12,453 nucleotides of DNA from Candidatus Staskawiczbacteria bacterium (GTDB lineage: Bacteria; Patescibacteriota; Minisyncoccia; Minisyncoccales; Staskawiczbacteraceae). A program made the translations under genes and the position numbers. The notes below the pieces were generated by a model. It saw nothing but the letters and a program-made list of their open reading frames with translations, ran no database searches and had not been told where the DNA came from. Each line of letters starts with the position of its first letter. Position 1 is the stretch's first letter. The stretch covers positions 1 to 12,453 of the forward strand of contig CAINMG010000087.1 of assembly GCA_903850725.1 (NCBI GenBank), read 5' to 3'. Shown here piece after piece: positions 1-5,739 of this stretch.

Positions 1-43
1 ATATAATTATATTCTACCACAAAATAAATTTTCAACCAAAACT

Positions 44-75
44 CAAACAAAAAAGCCAGTGAGCGCTCACTGGCT
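44..75 (-). terminator. Rho-independent terminator after tRNA-Gln/ftsX
   Basis: A perfect 22-bp palindrome (54-75, half-site AGCCAGTGAGC) is followed on the minus strand by TTTTTTGTTTG. It lies 65 bp beyond the tRNA-Gln 3' end and is the first terminator-like signal downstream of ftsX and the tRNA, so it probably ends that transcription unit. No comparable T-tract exists on the plus-strand side, so it is directional. Confidence 0.85.
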
Positions 76-139
76 GTTCCAAAAAATTTTGAAAGCGAAT
101 TGATTTTCCTGAAATATTAAAATATCGCACAATAAATTG

Positions 140-210
140 CTGCGGGACTAGGACTCGAACCTAGATACCATCCTCCAGAGGGACGTGTCCTACCATTAGA
201 CGATCCCGCA
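140..210 (-). tRNA. tRNA-Gln (anticodon CTG)
   Basis: The minus strand folds into a complete cloverleaf. The acceptor stem is TGCGGGA/TCCCGCA and the D arm is GTCT-AATGGTA-GGAC. The anticodon stem is CGTCC/GGATG around loop CTCTGGA, giving anticodon CTG, which reads CAG (Gln). The T arm is CTAGG-TTCGAGT-CCTAG. The weak U1-A72 pair and the discriminator G73 (position 140) are typical of glutamine tRNAs. CCA is not encoded: the next bases are CAA, so it must be added by nucleotidyltransferase. The 5' end lies 5 nt past the ftsX stop codon, so it is either processed from the ftsX message or driven by a promoter inside ftsX. Confidence 0.96.
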
Positions 211-215
211 ATAAA

Positions 216-1127
216 CTAAACTTTTAAGTGTCTTCTGACTGCAATAAAACTTGAAATTACCCCCACCCCAAGTCCAAATGCAACTTGAACTAAAATAAAT
301 AACCAAATATTAGAAACAAAATAATCAAATGAATTAAATCCCAGCAACATAAGAGAAATTTTGTCAGATAATAAGTGAAATGACAAAATTGAAATGACAA
401 AACAAATAACAAATGCAATAAATCCGTAAATTGCTCCTTGAATTATAAATGGACCTCTAATAAACCAGTTTGTTGCTCCAACAATTCTCATTGTGCTTAT
501 TTCATCTTTAAAGCTATCTACAGTAAGCTTTATAGTATTAAAAACCACTAATAGAGCAATCAAAATCAAAATTGCACCTATAACCAAACCTGTTCTGATA
601 ACCGCAGTCCTAATTGAAAAAACCGTGTTTATTATATCTTTTTTCTCAGAGAAATCAACCTTTTCAATTAAATCTACAAACTTTTCCTGAGATAAAATAT
701 TAGAAACCTCCTGGTATTCTTGTGGGTCACCATTTGTCTTGATATTTAAAGATGGCAAAAAAGGATTACCCCCAACTTCCAGCAATGCTTTCTCAAAAAC
801 TTCATTCCCCTTGTATTTATTTTTAAAATTCTCCAAAGCACTTTCGCGAGAAACATACTGTATGTTTTTTACAACCTGAGATTTTATTATTTCATCTCTT
901 ACTATTAAAATATTTGTCTCTTCTGTTTCTTCCTTAAAATATGCTGTTACATCAATTTTATCTTGAATTTGTAAAATCAAATAATTTGATACGCCCACAA
1001 AAAACAAAAGGCTTGTGGCTAACATTATAGTTACAGTCAAGATAAAAACTGAAGCAATAGAAATGCCCTTGTTCCTTAAAAAATCCGTTAAAGCAAAATG
1101 CAAAATACGATTTAAATTATTTAACAT
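216..1127 (-). CDS. ftsX: Cell division protein FtsX (ABC transporter-like permease)
   Basis: FtsX is the membrane subunit of the FtsEX complex, which couples ATP hydrolysis at the divisome to activation of extracellular peptidoglycan hydrolases. The 303-residue protein has the family layout: a cytoplasmic N-terminus, TM1 (about 21-46), an extracytoplasmic loop (about 47-170), and TM2 (173-197), TM3 (226-252) and TM4 (272-297). The conserved cytoplasmic segment DEISTMRIVGATNWFIRGPF lies before TM3, where FtsX contacts FtsE. The length is normal for the family. The start is ATG with no Shine-Dalgarno motif, only an AT-rich leader. Unusually, ftsX does not follow ftsE directly: a MazF-like gene and a 124-bp gap intervene. 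That gap holds a strong promoter on the opposite strand, and I see no convincing minus-strand promoter for ftsX, so it may depend on read-through. Confidence 0.95.
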   Translation of the reverse strand: MLNNLNRILHFALTDFLRNKGISIASVFILTVTIMLATSLLFFVGVSNYLILQIQDKIDVTAYFKEETEETNILIVRDEIIKSQVVKNIQYVSRESALENFKNKYKGNEVFEKALLEVGGNPFLPSLNIKTNGDPQEYQEVSNILSQEKFVDLIEKVDFSEKKDIINTVFSIRTAVIRTGLVIGAILILIALLVVFNTIKLTVDSFKDEISTMRIVGATNWFIRGPFIIQGAIYGFIAFVICFVISILSFHLLSDKISLMLLGFNSFDYFVSNIWLFILVQVAFGLGVGVISSFIAVRRHLKV

Positions 1128-1161
1128 AAAATTTATTTTAATATTTTTTACGCTATTTCTC

Positions 1162-1189
1162 TTGACATAAGTTTATTATTTGCTATAAT
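1162..1189 (+). promoter_or_regulatory. Strong sigma70-type promoter P1, opposite to flanking genes
   Basis: TTGACA (1162-1167), a 16-bp spacer ending TTTGC, then TATAAT (1184-1189). The TG one base before the -10 makes it an extended -10 promoter. The 15-bp core ATTTGCTATAATTAA (1178-1192) is identical to that in the promoters at 2944-2971 and 8854-8881. It points toward the 3' end of the MazF-like gene, not toward a coding gene. The predicted start of transcription is near 1196. Confidence 0.75.
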
Positions 1190-1195
1190 TAACAT

Positions 1196-1278
1196 ACAAA
1201 TTGCCATTCGGCACGACTCCGCTTTGCGGAGGTAACACTATAAGAAAATACTCAAGAGATTAATTCCTTGAGTTTTTT
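1196..1278 (+). ncRNA. Candidate small RNA antisense to the mazF-like 3' end
   Basis: From the predicted start of P1, an RNA of about 83 nt would contain three hairpins: TGCC-ATTC-GGCA (1202-1213), CTCCGC-TTT-GCGGAG (1217-1231) and a terminator hairpin (1251-1272). It has no plausible reading frame. The last 27 nt are complementary to the end of the MazF-like coding region, so base pairing with that mRNA is possible. It is an inference from promoter plus terminator; no known RNA family is recognised. The hairpins could instead belong to the 3' processing of the minus-strand mRNA. Confidence 0.45.
1251..1278 (+). terminator. Rho-independent terminator for the P1 transcript
   Basis: Stem CTCAAG (1251-1256) pairs with CTTGAG (1267-1272) and is followed by TTTTTTC on the plus strand. 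It overlaps the stop codon and last codons of the mazF-like gene. On the minus strand the same stem is followed only by ATTTTCTTA, so termination there would be weaker. Confidence 0.65.
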
Positions 1279-1638
1279 CTTTATATCACACAACTCATCA
1301 TCGGTAATCTTGCTAAAAAGATGGCTTAATCTCTTTGTATCGATGAGCCTCATTTGAGATAAAATAACAGAACCCTGAATTTCTCCTGAGTTTATGGCTA
1401 CATGGAAAACGTCATCCTTTCCCTTCGAAGTTATTGGTAAACCATAAAAAATATTTTTGTTAAACTTTCTCACAATAAGCACGGGTCTAAGATAATTTAT
1501 ACCCTTGCCGTCCTCCTCACTACCAACATTAACTCCAAGTTGACACCACCAAACTTCTCTTTCAGAAAACAATGGCAATAATTGCTTTGCATGTATTTCT
1601 TTTTTTATTGTATTCCATTTATCAAAATCTTTTTCCAT
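1252..1638 (-). CDS. Orphan type II toxin-like protein, PemK/MazF family
   Basis: MazF-family toxins are mRNA endoribonucleases normally held inactive by a partner antitoxin. In this 128-residue protein the family core starts at REVWW (27-31), the strand that opens the fold. It is followed by YLRPVLIV (49-56, the conserved Arg-Pro strand), LPITS (67-71) and SQMRLID (94-100). An N-terminal extension of about 25 residues precedes the core, and a charged helix ends the protein. No antitoxin-sized gene is adjacent: ftsE ends 20 nt upstream and the next gene is ftsX. It may therefore be tamed, repurposed or controlled in trans, possibly by the small RNA predicted opposite its 3' end. The start is ATG at 1638 with no Shine-Dalgarno motif. 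Family assignment is secure; toxic activity is not shown by sequence. Confidence 0.85.
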   Translation of the reverse strand: MEKDFDKWNTIKKEIHAKQLLPLFSEREVWWCQLGVNVGSEEDGKGINYLRPVLIVRKFNKNIFYGLPITSKGKDDVFHVAINSGEIQGSVILSQMRLIDTKRLSHLFSKITDDELCDIKKKLKELIS

Positions 1639-1658
1639 AATCTATTTTATGTTAGATA

Positions 1659-2339
1659 TTAAATAATATATCGGCCTTCTTCTTCATCTCTTATTATTTT
1701 TCCATCTTCCAGAGTTATGACTCTTTTTTTTAATTTATTTACAACTTCTCTATCATGGGAAGACAAGATAATTGTTTTGCCTAATTGATTCATTTTTTCT
1801 AAAAGCTGAATAACTTCATAAGTATTATATGGATCCAAATTCCCTGTTGGCTCATCAGCTAAAATAACTTCTGGGTCATTGATTAAAGCTCTTGCCACAG
1901 CTAACCTTTGTTGCTCTCCCCCTGAAAGTTCATTTGGGAAATTATTAGTCTTCTCCAAAAGTCCAACTGTCTCTAAAATTTTAGGCACATGGTCTTCTAT
2001 TTCTTCTTTATCTTTGCCTTCAACCTCCATTATATAAGAAACATTTTCAAAAACTGTTTTGTTGGACAAAAGCTTATAATCTTGATGGATTCCGCCGATT
2101 TTTCTTCTTATTTTTTGCATTTCATTGGAACTAGCATTTGAAATATTTTCTCCATCAAAAAATATTTCTCCAGAATTTGGCTTTTGTAAACCTAAAATTA
2201 AATTTATTAAAGTTGTTTTACCTGCTCCAGACTTACCCACAATACACACAAACTCACCTTTTTTTACTTCAAAAGTAATATCCTGAAGGACTGTAAGATC
2301 TGGCTCAAATATTTTTGTAACTTTTTCAAACTTTATCAT
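1659..2339 (-). CDS. ftsE: Cell division ATP-binding protein FtsE
   Basis: FtsE is the cytoplasmic ABC ATPase that powers FtsX at the division site. All ABC motifs are intact in 226 residues: Walker A GKSGAGKT (35-42), Q-loop Gln86, signature LSGGEQQR (138-145), Walker B VILADEP (158-164) followed by the D-loop, and H-loop His195 in SSHD. The length is normal for FtsE. The ATG overlaps the stop of the upstream NYN gene (ATGA), implying translational coupling. The next gene, 20 nt downstream, is MazF-like rather than ftsX. LolD/MacB-type ATPases look similar, but the presence of a true ftsX in the same operon supports FtsE. Confidence 0.95.
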   Translation of the reverse strand: MIKFEKVTKIFEPDLTVLQDITFEVKKGEFVCIVGKSGAGKTTLINLILGLQKPNSGEIFFDGENISNASSNEMQKIRRKIGGIHQDYKLLSNKTVFENVSYIMEVEGKDKEEIEDHVPKILETVGLLEKTNNFPNELSGGEQQRLAVARALINDPEVILADEPTGNLDPYNTYEVIQLLEKMNQLGKTIILSSHDREVVNKLKKRVITLEDGKIIRDEEEGRYII

Positions 2340-2887
2340 AAGAATTTTTCTATTTCTTCTGACCTTAATAATATCACATTGTTCGATGCTTTTGACAACC
2401 CGAAAGATTGTCCCTTAAAAACGCCCACATAACAAACTTCTTTGCCAAAAGCGCGAACTTCTTCAACTGCTGGCACCAAGTCAGTATCTGAGCTTATTAA
2501 ATATGCAACATCATACTTGTTTTCTCTAGCAAAGCGAATCATTTCAACTGCTATCCGTACATCAACACCTTTTTCATGATATGTTTTATCAGGATGGCGG
2601 ATTATGGTTCCTAAAATTATTTTAATATTTTTTTGTTGTAAACTAGCAAGTAGTTTTTGTTGATTGGCGTACAACTCTTCACTTTTTGGATTATTGTTTT
2701 CTCGCCTCACCGCTCCTACATAATATCTCGTTTCCACTAATTCTTTTTCTTTTAACAAATTTTCAAAAAACCTTTTAAAGTCAAAATTTATCAAAGTATT
2801 TTTACTATAACTTTTTTGTGATAAACTTTTTATTCTATAATAAAAGTTTGAACCGTCTATAAAAATTATTGCTCTTTTACTCTCCAT
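2336..2887 (-). CDS. NYN domain (LabA/DUF88-like) putative ribonuclease
   Basis: NYN proteins have a PIN-like fold and include metal-dependent ribonucleases. This 183-residue protein has the acidic residues expected of the active site: Asp11 in FIDGSN, Asp109 in KGVDVRIAVEM, and Asp134/Asp136 in SSDTDLVP. The last motif is characteristic of the LabA/DUF88 group. I chose ATG at 2887; an in-frame TTG at 2896 would add only three residues and would start almost inside the leader hairpin. It is the first gene of the operon behind the promoter at 2944-2971, and its TGA overlaps the ftsE ATG. RNA cleavage is inferred from the family; the substrate is unknown, and any link to division rests only on operon position. 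Confidence 0.85.
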   Translation of the reverse strand: MESKRAIIFIDGSNFYYRIKSLSQKSYSKNTLINFDFKRFFENLLKEKELVETRYYVGAVRRENNNPKSEELYANQQKLLASLQQKNIKIILGTIIRHPDKTYHEKGVDVRIAVEMIRFARENKYDVAYLISSDTDLVPAVEEVRAFGKEVCYVGVFKGQSFGLSKASNNVILLRSEEIEKFL

Positions 2888-2897
2888 AATAAACAAA

Positions 2898-2928
2898 ACC
2901 GCGGTCCCGGTAAGACCGAGAACGCGGT
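2898..2928 (-). promoter_or_regulatory. GC-rich leader hairpin, possible attenuator
   Basis: In the 5' leader of the NYN-ftsE operon, ACCGCG pairs with CGCGGT and, across one T·C mismatch, TTCTCGG pairs with CCGGGA plus A closing a TCTTA loop. The 31-nt hairpin is followed by TTTGTTTATT, 10 nt before the ATG. The stem is GC-rich in an otherwise AT-rich leader and resembles a leaky terminator or a structure that limits ribosome access. No ligand-binding motif is visible. Confidence 0.5.
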
Positions 2929-2943
2929 GAGATTAGTAAATTA

Positions 2944-2971
2944 ATTATAGCAAATCCACCAGCCCTGTCAA
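2944..2971 (-). promoter_or_regulatory. Promoter of the NYN-ftsE operon
   Basis: On the minus strand TTGACA (2971-2966) and TATAAT (2949-2944) are separated by 16 bp, with an extended TGC before the -10. It shares the 15-mer ATTTGCTATAATTAA with two other promoters in the window. Transcription should start near 2937, giving a leader of about 50 nt. Confidence 0.85.
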
Positions 2972-3029
2972 GACCTTTCTCTGTATTTTTAATTTTCACA
3001 ATTTGATTAGTCTTAATTTTCATTAGTTA

Positions 3030-3419
3030 TTATTTTTTTAATGCTTTTATTTTATCCCTTCTTTCCTTTTCATTTTTAGCGTTTTCTTCAGCAAGGAGTA
3101 TTGCCATTTTTTCTTTTAAAAACAATCTTGGGCTTGTGCCACTTTTTTCTGAAGCACTAATTTTTTGATTGGAGTTTCTGATGTGTGCTAAAAGAGTATT
3201 TTCACTATTATCATCAACTCCTGCTCCAAATAATTTTTCAATTACATCTTCTACCTCTTGTTTCCGTTCATCGTAAATAGCATTTATATCTTTTTCGTTA
3301 TCTAAAATTTCTACTTCATCATCAACTGGTTTTTCTGACAATACTTTTATTTCAGGTTCGTACTCTTGCGACAAAATTCTAATTTTTATTTCTTCTTCTC
3401 TTGATTTTTCTCTAAACAT
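3030..3419 (-). CDS. Hypothetical charged, coiled-coil-rich protein
   Basis: I do not recognise a family. The 129-residue protein has no signal peptide or membrane segment. Residues 1-65 are highly acidic, with many Glu/Asp pairs. A middle region (about 70-100) is polar. The C-terminus (about 101-129) is a Lys/Glu/Arg-rich predicted helix ending in a run of basic residues. The gene lies 87 bp downstream of prfB on the same strand, with a REP-like element in between, and its end is followed by the promoter of the next operon. Single start ATG at 3419. Coding is likely because the frame is open across a sequence with ordinary codon use, but its role is unknown. Confidence 0.65.
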   Translation of the reverse strand: MFREKSREEEIKIRILSQEYEPEIKVLSEKPVDDEVEILDNEKDINAIYDERKQEVEDVIEKLFGAGVDDNSENTLLAHIRNSNQKISASEKSGTSPRLFLKEKMAILLAEENAKNEKERRDKIKALKK

Positions 3420-3470
3420 ATTTTTTTTATAAACTCATTATTTATTTTGAATTTATTTTTTTATTTCACT

Positions 3471-3497
3471 CTGGATTCCCGCTTTCGCGGGAATGAC
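3471..3497. repeat. REP-like palindromic element, copy 1
   Basis: A 27-bp element of the form CTGGATTCCCG, loop, CGGGAATGAC. The inner stem is ATTCCCGC-TTT-GCGGGAAT with one extra C in the loop region. It lies between prfB and the downstream gene. A second 27-bp copy with the same ends occurs in reverse orientation at 11788-11814. Elements of this form are widespread in bacterial genomes as REP-like repeats. The stem is not followed by a T-tract, so it is not an obvious terminator. Confidence 0.8.
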
Positions 3498-3506
3498 AAT
3501 ACAATA

Positions 3507-4602
3507 TTATAATTTTAATTCTGCTTGGATGAATTCCTCCAAGTCCCCCTCCAATACAGCCTCAGCATCTCTGGTCTCATACTGAGTTCGTAAATCTTTT
3601 ACTAATTTATATGGATGCAAAACATAATTTCTTGTTTGGCTCCCAAATTCTGCCAGCATTCTTTTGCCTTTGATCTCTTTAATTTCTCTTTGTTTTTCTT
3701 GCTGACCTAATTGAAAAATCTTTGCTCGCAAAACTTTCATTGCGGTTTCTTTGTTTTTGCCCTGAAGCCGTTCTGCTTGTGAAGTAACTACAATTCCTGT
3801 GGGTAAATGCGTAATTCTTATTGCAGATTCGGTTTTATTAGTATATTGACCACCAGGACCTCCAGCTTTAAATGTATCAATTTTTAAATCATCTGGTTTT
3901 ATTTCTACATCCTTATCAGCCTCTTCTAACTCTGGCAAAACCTGAACTGAAGCAAAAGCTGTATGCCTTAATTTTTGAGCTGAAAAAGGAGAAATTCTTA
4001 TCAGTCTATGAACACCAGATTCTCTTTTTAGCAACCCATAGGCATATTTACCCTGAATTTCCAAAGTTACAGACTTGGTACCAATCCTCCCGTCTGGACC
4101 ACCACCCTCACCAAATGCTTGATGCAAAATATCTACCCCAAATCCTTTTGTTTGGCAATATCTCTGGTACATTCGCAAAAGCATTGTAACCCAGTCTTGA
4201 GCATCCACCCCACCAGCTCCAGAAAATATTTCTAAAATTGCATTGTTTTTATCATACTTACCCGAAAGAAAAACCTTGTATTCTTGCTTCGAAATTTCTT
4301 TTTCTAAATTTTGTAATTTTATTTCCAAATCCCCTATCAAATTCTCATCAGCTAATTTATGCAAATCTTCAATTTCTTTTATTTCTTTTTCCAAAGCCTC
4401 AATATTTTCTAATTCTTCTTTTGTATCAGAAATTTCCTGACTTATTTTTTTGGCGTTTTCCTGATCATTCCAAAAATCTACGCTTTGAGTTTGTTTTTCC
4501 AAACTTTTTAATTTTTGTTCTTTTTCAGGCAAGTCAAAGACAGTCCGCTAACTTGCGGATTTTGACTTGAAGCTCGTCAATTTTTTCCAAAATATTTATC
4601 AT
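3507..4602 (-). CDS. prfB: Peptide chain release factor 2, with programmed +1 frameshift
   Basis: RF2 releases nascent chains at UGA and UAA. The gene starts at ATG 4602 and runs in frame 0 for 22 codons to CTT TGA C. After a +1 shift it continues as CTT GAC TTG to the stop at 3507, giving 364 residues, essentially the standard RF2 length. The codon-recognition tripeptide Ser-Pro-Phe is at 204-206 and the catalytic GGQ at 250-252, nearly the same numbering as E. coli RF2. The N-terminal helical domain and the central and C-terminal domains are complete. The TTG at 4532 is not the real start. Expression should be autoregulated: low RF2 favours the frameshift. No Shine-Dalgarno motif precedes the ATG. 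A structured-RNA locus ends 57 bp upstream. Confidence 0.96.
4533..4559 (-). promoter_or_regulatory. RF2 programmed frameshift site with upstream hairpin
   Basis: The slippery site CTT TGA C occupies 4539-4533, with the in-frame UGA at 4536-4534. Bacterial prfB normally has an AGGGGG-like Shine-Dalgarno mimic three bases upstream; here the equivalent position reads GCGGAC, a poor match. Instead TCCGC-AAGTTA-GCGGA (4559-4544) can form a hairpin ending four bases before the CTT. Confidence 0.85.
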
Positions 4603-4658
4603 AAAATATGTTTACTAAATTTAGTTTATCATATTTTAAAAGAAATCCCAAATTTTGT

Positions 4659-4710
4659 ACAAAAAAAAGAAGGGGTCGGAGCAACGCTACTAGCATGCTA
4701 CAACGACCCC
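4659..4710 (-). terminator. Terminator of the structured RNA, upstream of prfB
   Basis: On the minus strand GGGGTCG (4710-4704) pairs with CGACCCC (4677-4671), followed by TTCTTTTTTTTG. The enclosed 26 nt include the palindrome TAGCATGCTA. It separates the RNA from prfB, so prfB needs either read-through or its own weak AT-rich promoter between 4603 and 4658. Confidence 0.8.
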
Positions 4711-4930
4711 CTCCTATGGCGATTGAAATATCTTACCTAAATCAGAAATTGTCTTTCAGCCATCCCCGCAGGGACACAAAACTTCCAGACAAAGTCTAAA
4801 TGACAAATAATAACCCCCAAACATTATGAAGATTAACGACTATTTGCCAGGCAGGAATAACTCATTCCTTTAAGACAATTCCATTATCGCCGTCCGTTGC
4901 CAAAACGGACATGGGGGGAATTCTAATTGA
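4659..4930 (-). ncRNA. Candidate structured RNA of unknown family, about 260-270 nt
   Basis: This stretch lacks a convincing gene but has its own promoter and a strong terminator on the minus strand. Predicted pairings are consistent with one fold. They are: hairpin GTCCGTT-TTGGC-AACGGAC (4910-4892); long-range helix GGCGAT (4891-4886) with ATCGCC (4723-4718); 11-bp helix GGAATTGTCTT (4882-4872) with AAGACAATTTC (4755-4745), one G·U pair; hairpin AGGAAT-GAGTT-ATTCCT (4869-4853); and a small TCCC-TGCG-GGGA hairpin. A CCCCCC run near the 5' end (4918-4913) could pair with GGGGG near 4816 as a pseudoknot. I found no signature of tmRNA, RNase P RNA, SRP RNA or a known riboswitch. It could be a stand-alone RNA or an attenuating leader of prfB, whose ATG lies 57 bp past the T-tract. 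Confidence 0.6.
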
Positions 4931-4935
4931 TTAAA

Positions 4936-4964
4936 ATATTATCATATAAATCTTTTTATGTCAA
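4936..4964 (-). promoter_or_regulatory. Promoter of the structured RNA
   Basis: On the minus strand TTGACA (4964-4959), a 17-bp spacer and TAATAT (4941-4936); an overlapping GATAAT is an alternative -10. It is divergent from the plus-strand promoter whose -35 begins at 4970, so the two -35 boxes are only 5 bp apart. Transcription should begin near 4929. Confidence 0.7.
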
Positions 4965-4969
4965 GACTT

Positions 4970-4996
4970 TTGACTGCCTGCCAGTTGTGTTAAAAT
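4970..4996 (+). promoter_or_regulatory. Promoter of the HHH gene and efp; leaderless transcript likely
   Basis: TTGACT (4970-4975), a 15-bp spacer, and TAAAAT (4991-4996) preceded by TGT as an extended -10. With a start of transcription about seven bases beyond the -10, the mRNA would begin at or just before the ATG at 5004. The spacer contains the short palindrome-like ACTGCCTGCCAGT. Confidence 0.6.
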
Positions 4997-5003
4997 AAAC
5001 TTG

Positions 5004-5720
5004 ATGAACAAAGAAATTATAGATATTTTTACAGAAACAATAAAATTACTTGAAATTAAGGGTGACAAAGCTCTTGTTTTTAAAATAAATGCTTACAGAA
5101 AAGCTATAAATATTTTAAATAATCTATCCGCCCCAGGCGGACCCGCCTCGGGCGGGAAAAAAGACATTTCTGATATTTACAAAGAATCTGGTATAGCTGG
5201 CATAAAAGAGCTTGGGATTGGCGAGAAAAATGCTAAGAAAATTGAAGAATATATCAAATCAGCACAAAAAGGCAATGGGAAAATAAAAGAGTTTGATAAG
5301 CTAGAGGAAGAAACTGCAATCAAACAAATTATTGCTTATTACTTTGAAAGTAAAGGCTTGGGGTTGCAAGAATTGAAAGAAAATGCTAAAAAGAGAAAGA
5401 TAATCTATTCAAGATTTACCAAACCTGCCAAACAATTACTAGAGCTTGCAGGCTCCATGGAAAAAGCCAAGTTTGCAATTAAAACAGTTGCCGATTGGGC
5501 AAATTCCAGAAAACTTGATTATGCAATTGAAACCATATTTAAGAAATGGCTAGAACTTGACCGCTTAAAACCCAAAGAAATTGTAAAAAAACCGTTTTAC
5601 AATGGAAACCCAATGGTTTACTCTGATATGAAAAAAAAGTGGTTTGTTATTTCAAAATCTGGTGAATGGTTAGAGTTCGCTGACAAAAAAGATAAAATCG
5701 AGTGGAAAATAATCGAATAA
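5004..5720 (+). CDS. Helix-hairpin-helix protein, DNA polymerase beta/PolX N-terminal-like
   Basis: Residues 1-90 resemble the 8-kDa HHH domain of the PolX/DNA polymerase beta family: DIFTETIKLLEIKGD, the Ala-Tyr-Arg-Lys helix (30-33), and the hairpin GIKELGIGEKNAKKI (66-80), which binds DNA backbone in relatives. No polymerase palm or PHP domain follows. Residues 110-238 form a mostly helical region, then a short Lys/Trp-rich end (KKWFVISKSGEWLEF), which I do not recognise. The protein is therefore a probable DNA-binding protein of unknown function. I chose ATG at 5004 over the in-frame TTG at 5001. A 30-bp twin-palindrome insert encodes residues 42-51 in the loop between the first helices. 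Only 19 nt separate it from efp, suggesting co-transcription. Confidence 0.8.
   Translation: MNKEIIDIFTETIKLLEIKGDKALVFKINAYRKAINILNNLSAPGGPASGGKKDISDIYKESGIAGIKELGIGEKNAKKIEEYIKSAQKGNGKIKEFDKLEEETAIKQIIAYYFESKGLGLQELKENAKKRKIIYSRFTKPAKQLLELAGSMEKAKFAIKTVADWANSRKLDYAIETIFKKWLELDRLKPKEIVKKPFYNGNPMVYSDMKKKWFVISKSGEWLEFADKKDKIEWKIIE
5127..5156 (+). repeat. Twin GC-rich palindromes inserted in frame
   Basis: Two adjacent 15-bp hairpins, TCCGCC-CCA-GGCGGA (5127-5141) and CCCGCC-TCG-GGCGGG (5142-5156), stand out in AT-rich coding DNA. They occupy exactly ten codons (42-51) of the HHH gene and encode Ser-Ala-Pro-Gly-Gly-Pro-Ala-Ser-Gly-Gly, a flexible loop-like peptide. The length keeps the frame, and the flanking protein reads as a continuous HHH domain. 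Confidence 0.8.
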
Positions 5721-5739
5721 AATTAAATTTATAAATATC

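Noticed and set aside
2898..2928. ACCGCG in the NYN leader, resembling part of a T-box sequence
   Set aside because: The leader is only about 50 nt and lacks a stem I and specifier loop; ACCGCG is simply one arm of the hairpin.
3507..4602. prfB as a frameshifted pseudogene
   Set aside because: The break occurs exactly at CTT TGA C, the classical autoregulatory site, and the rest of RF2 is complete.
4862..4912. A 16-codon ORF (starting MSVLATDGD) near the 5' end of the candidate RNA
   Set aside because: It has no ribosome binding site, lies within predicted base-paired elements, and is short enough to arise by chance.
4659..4930. tmRNA, RNase P RNA or SRP RNA at this locus
   Set aside because: The conserved blocks of these RNAs (tRNA-like ends and tag frame, P4 core, GGAA-capped domain with its internal loop) are not visible.
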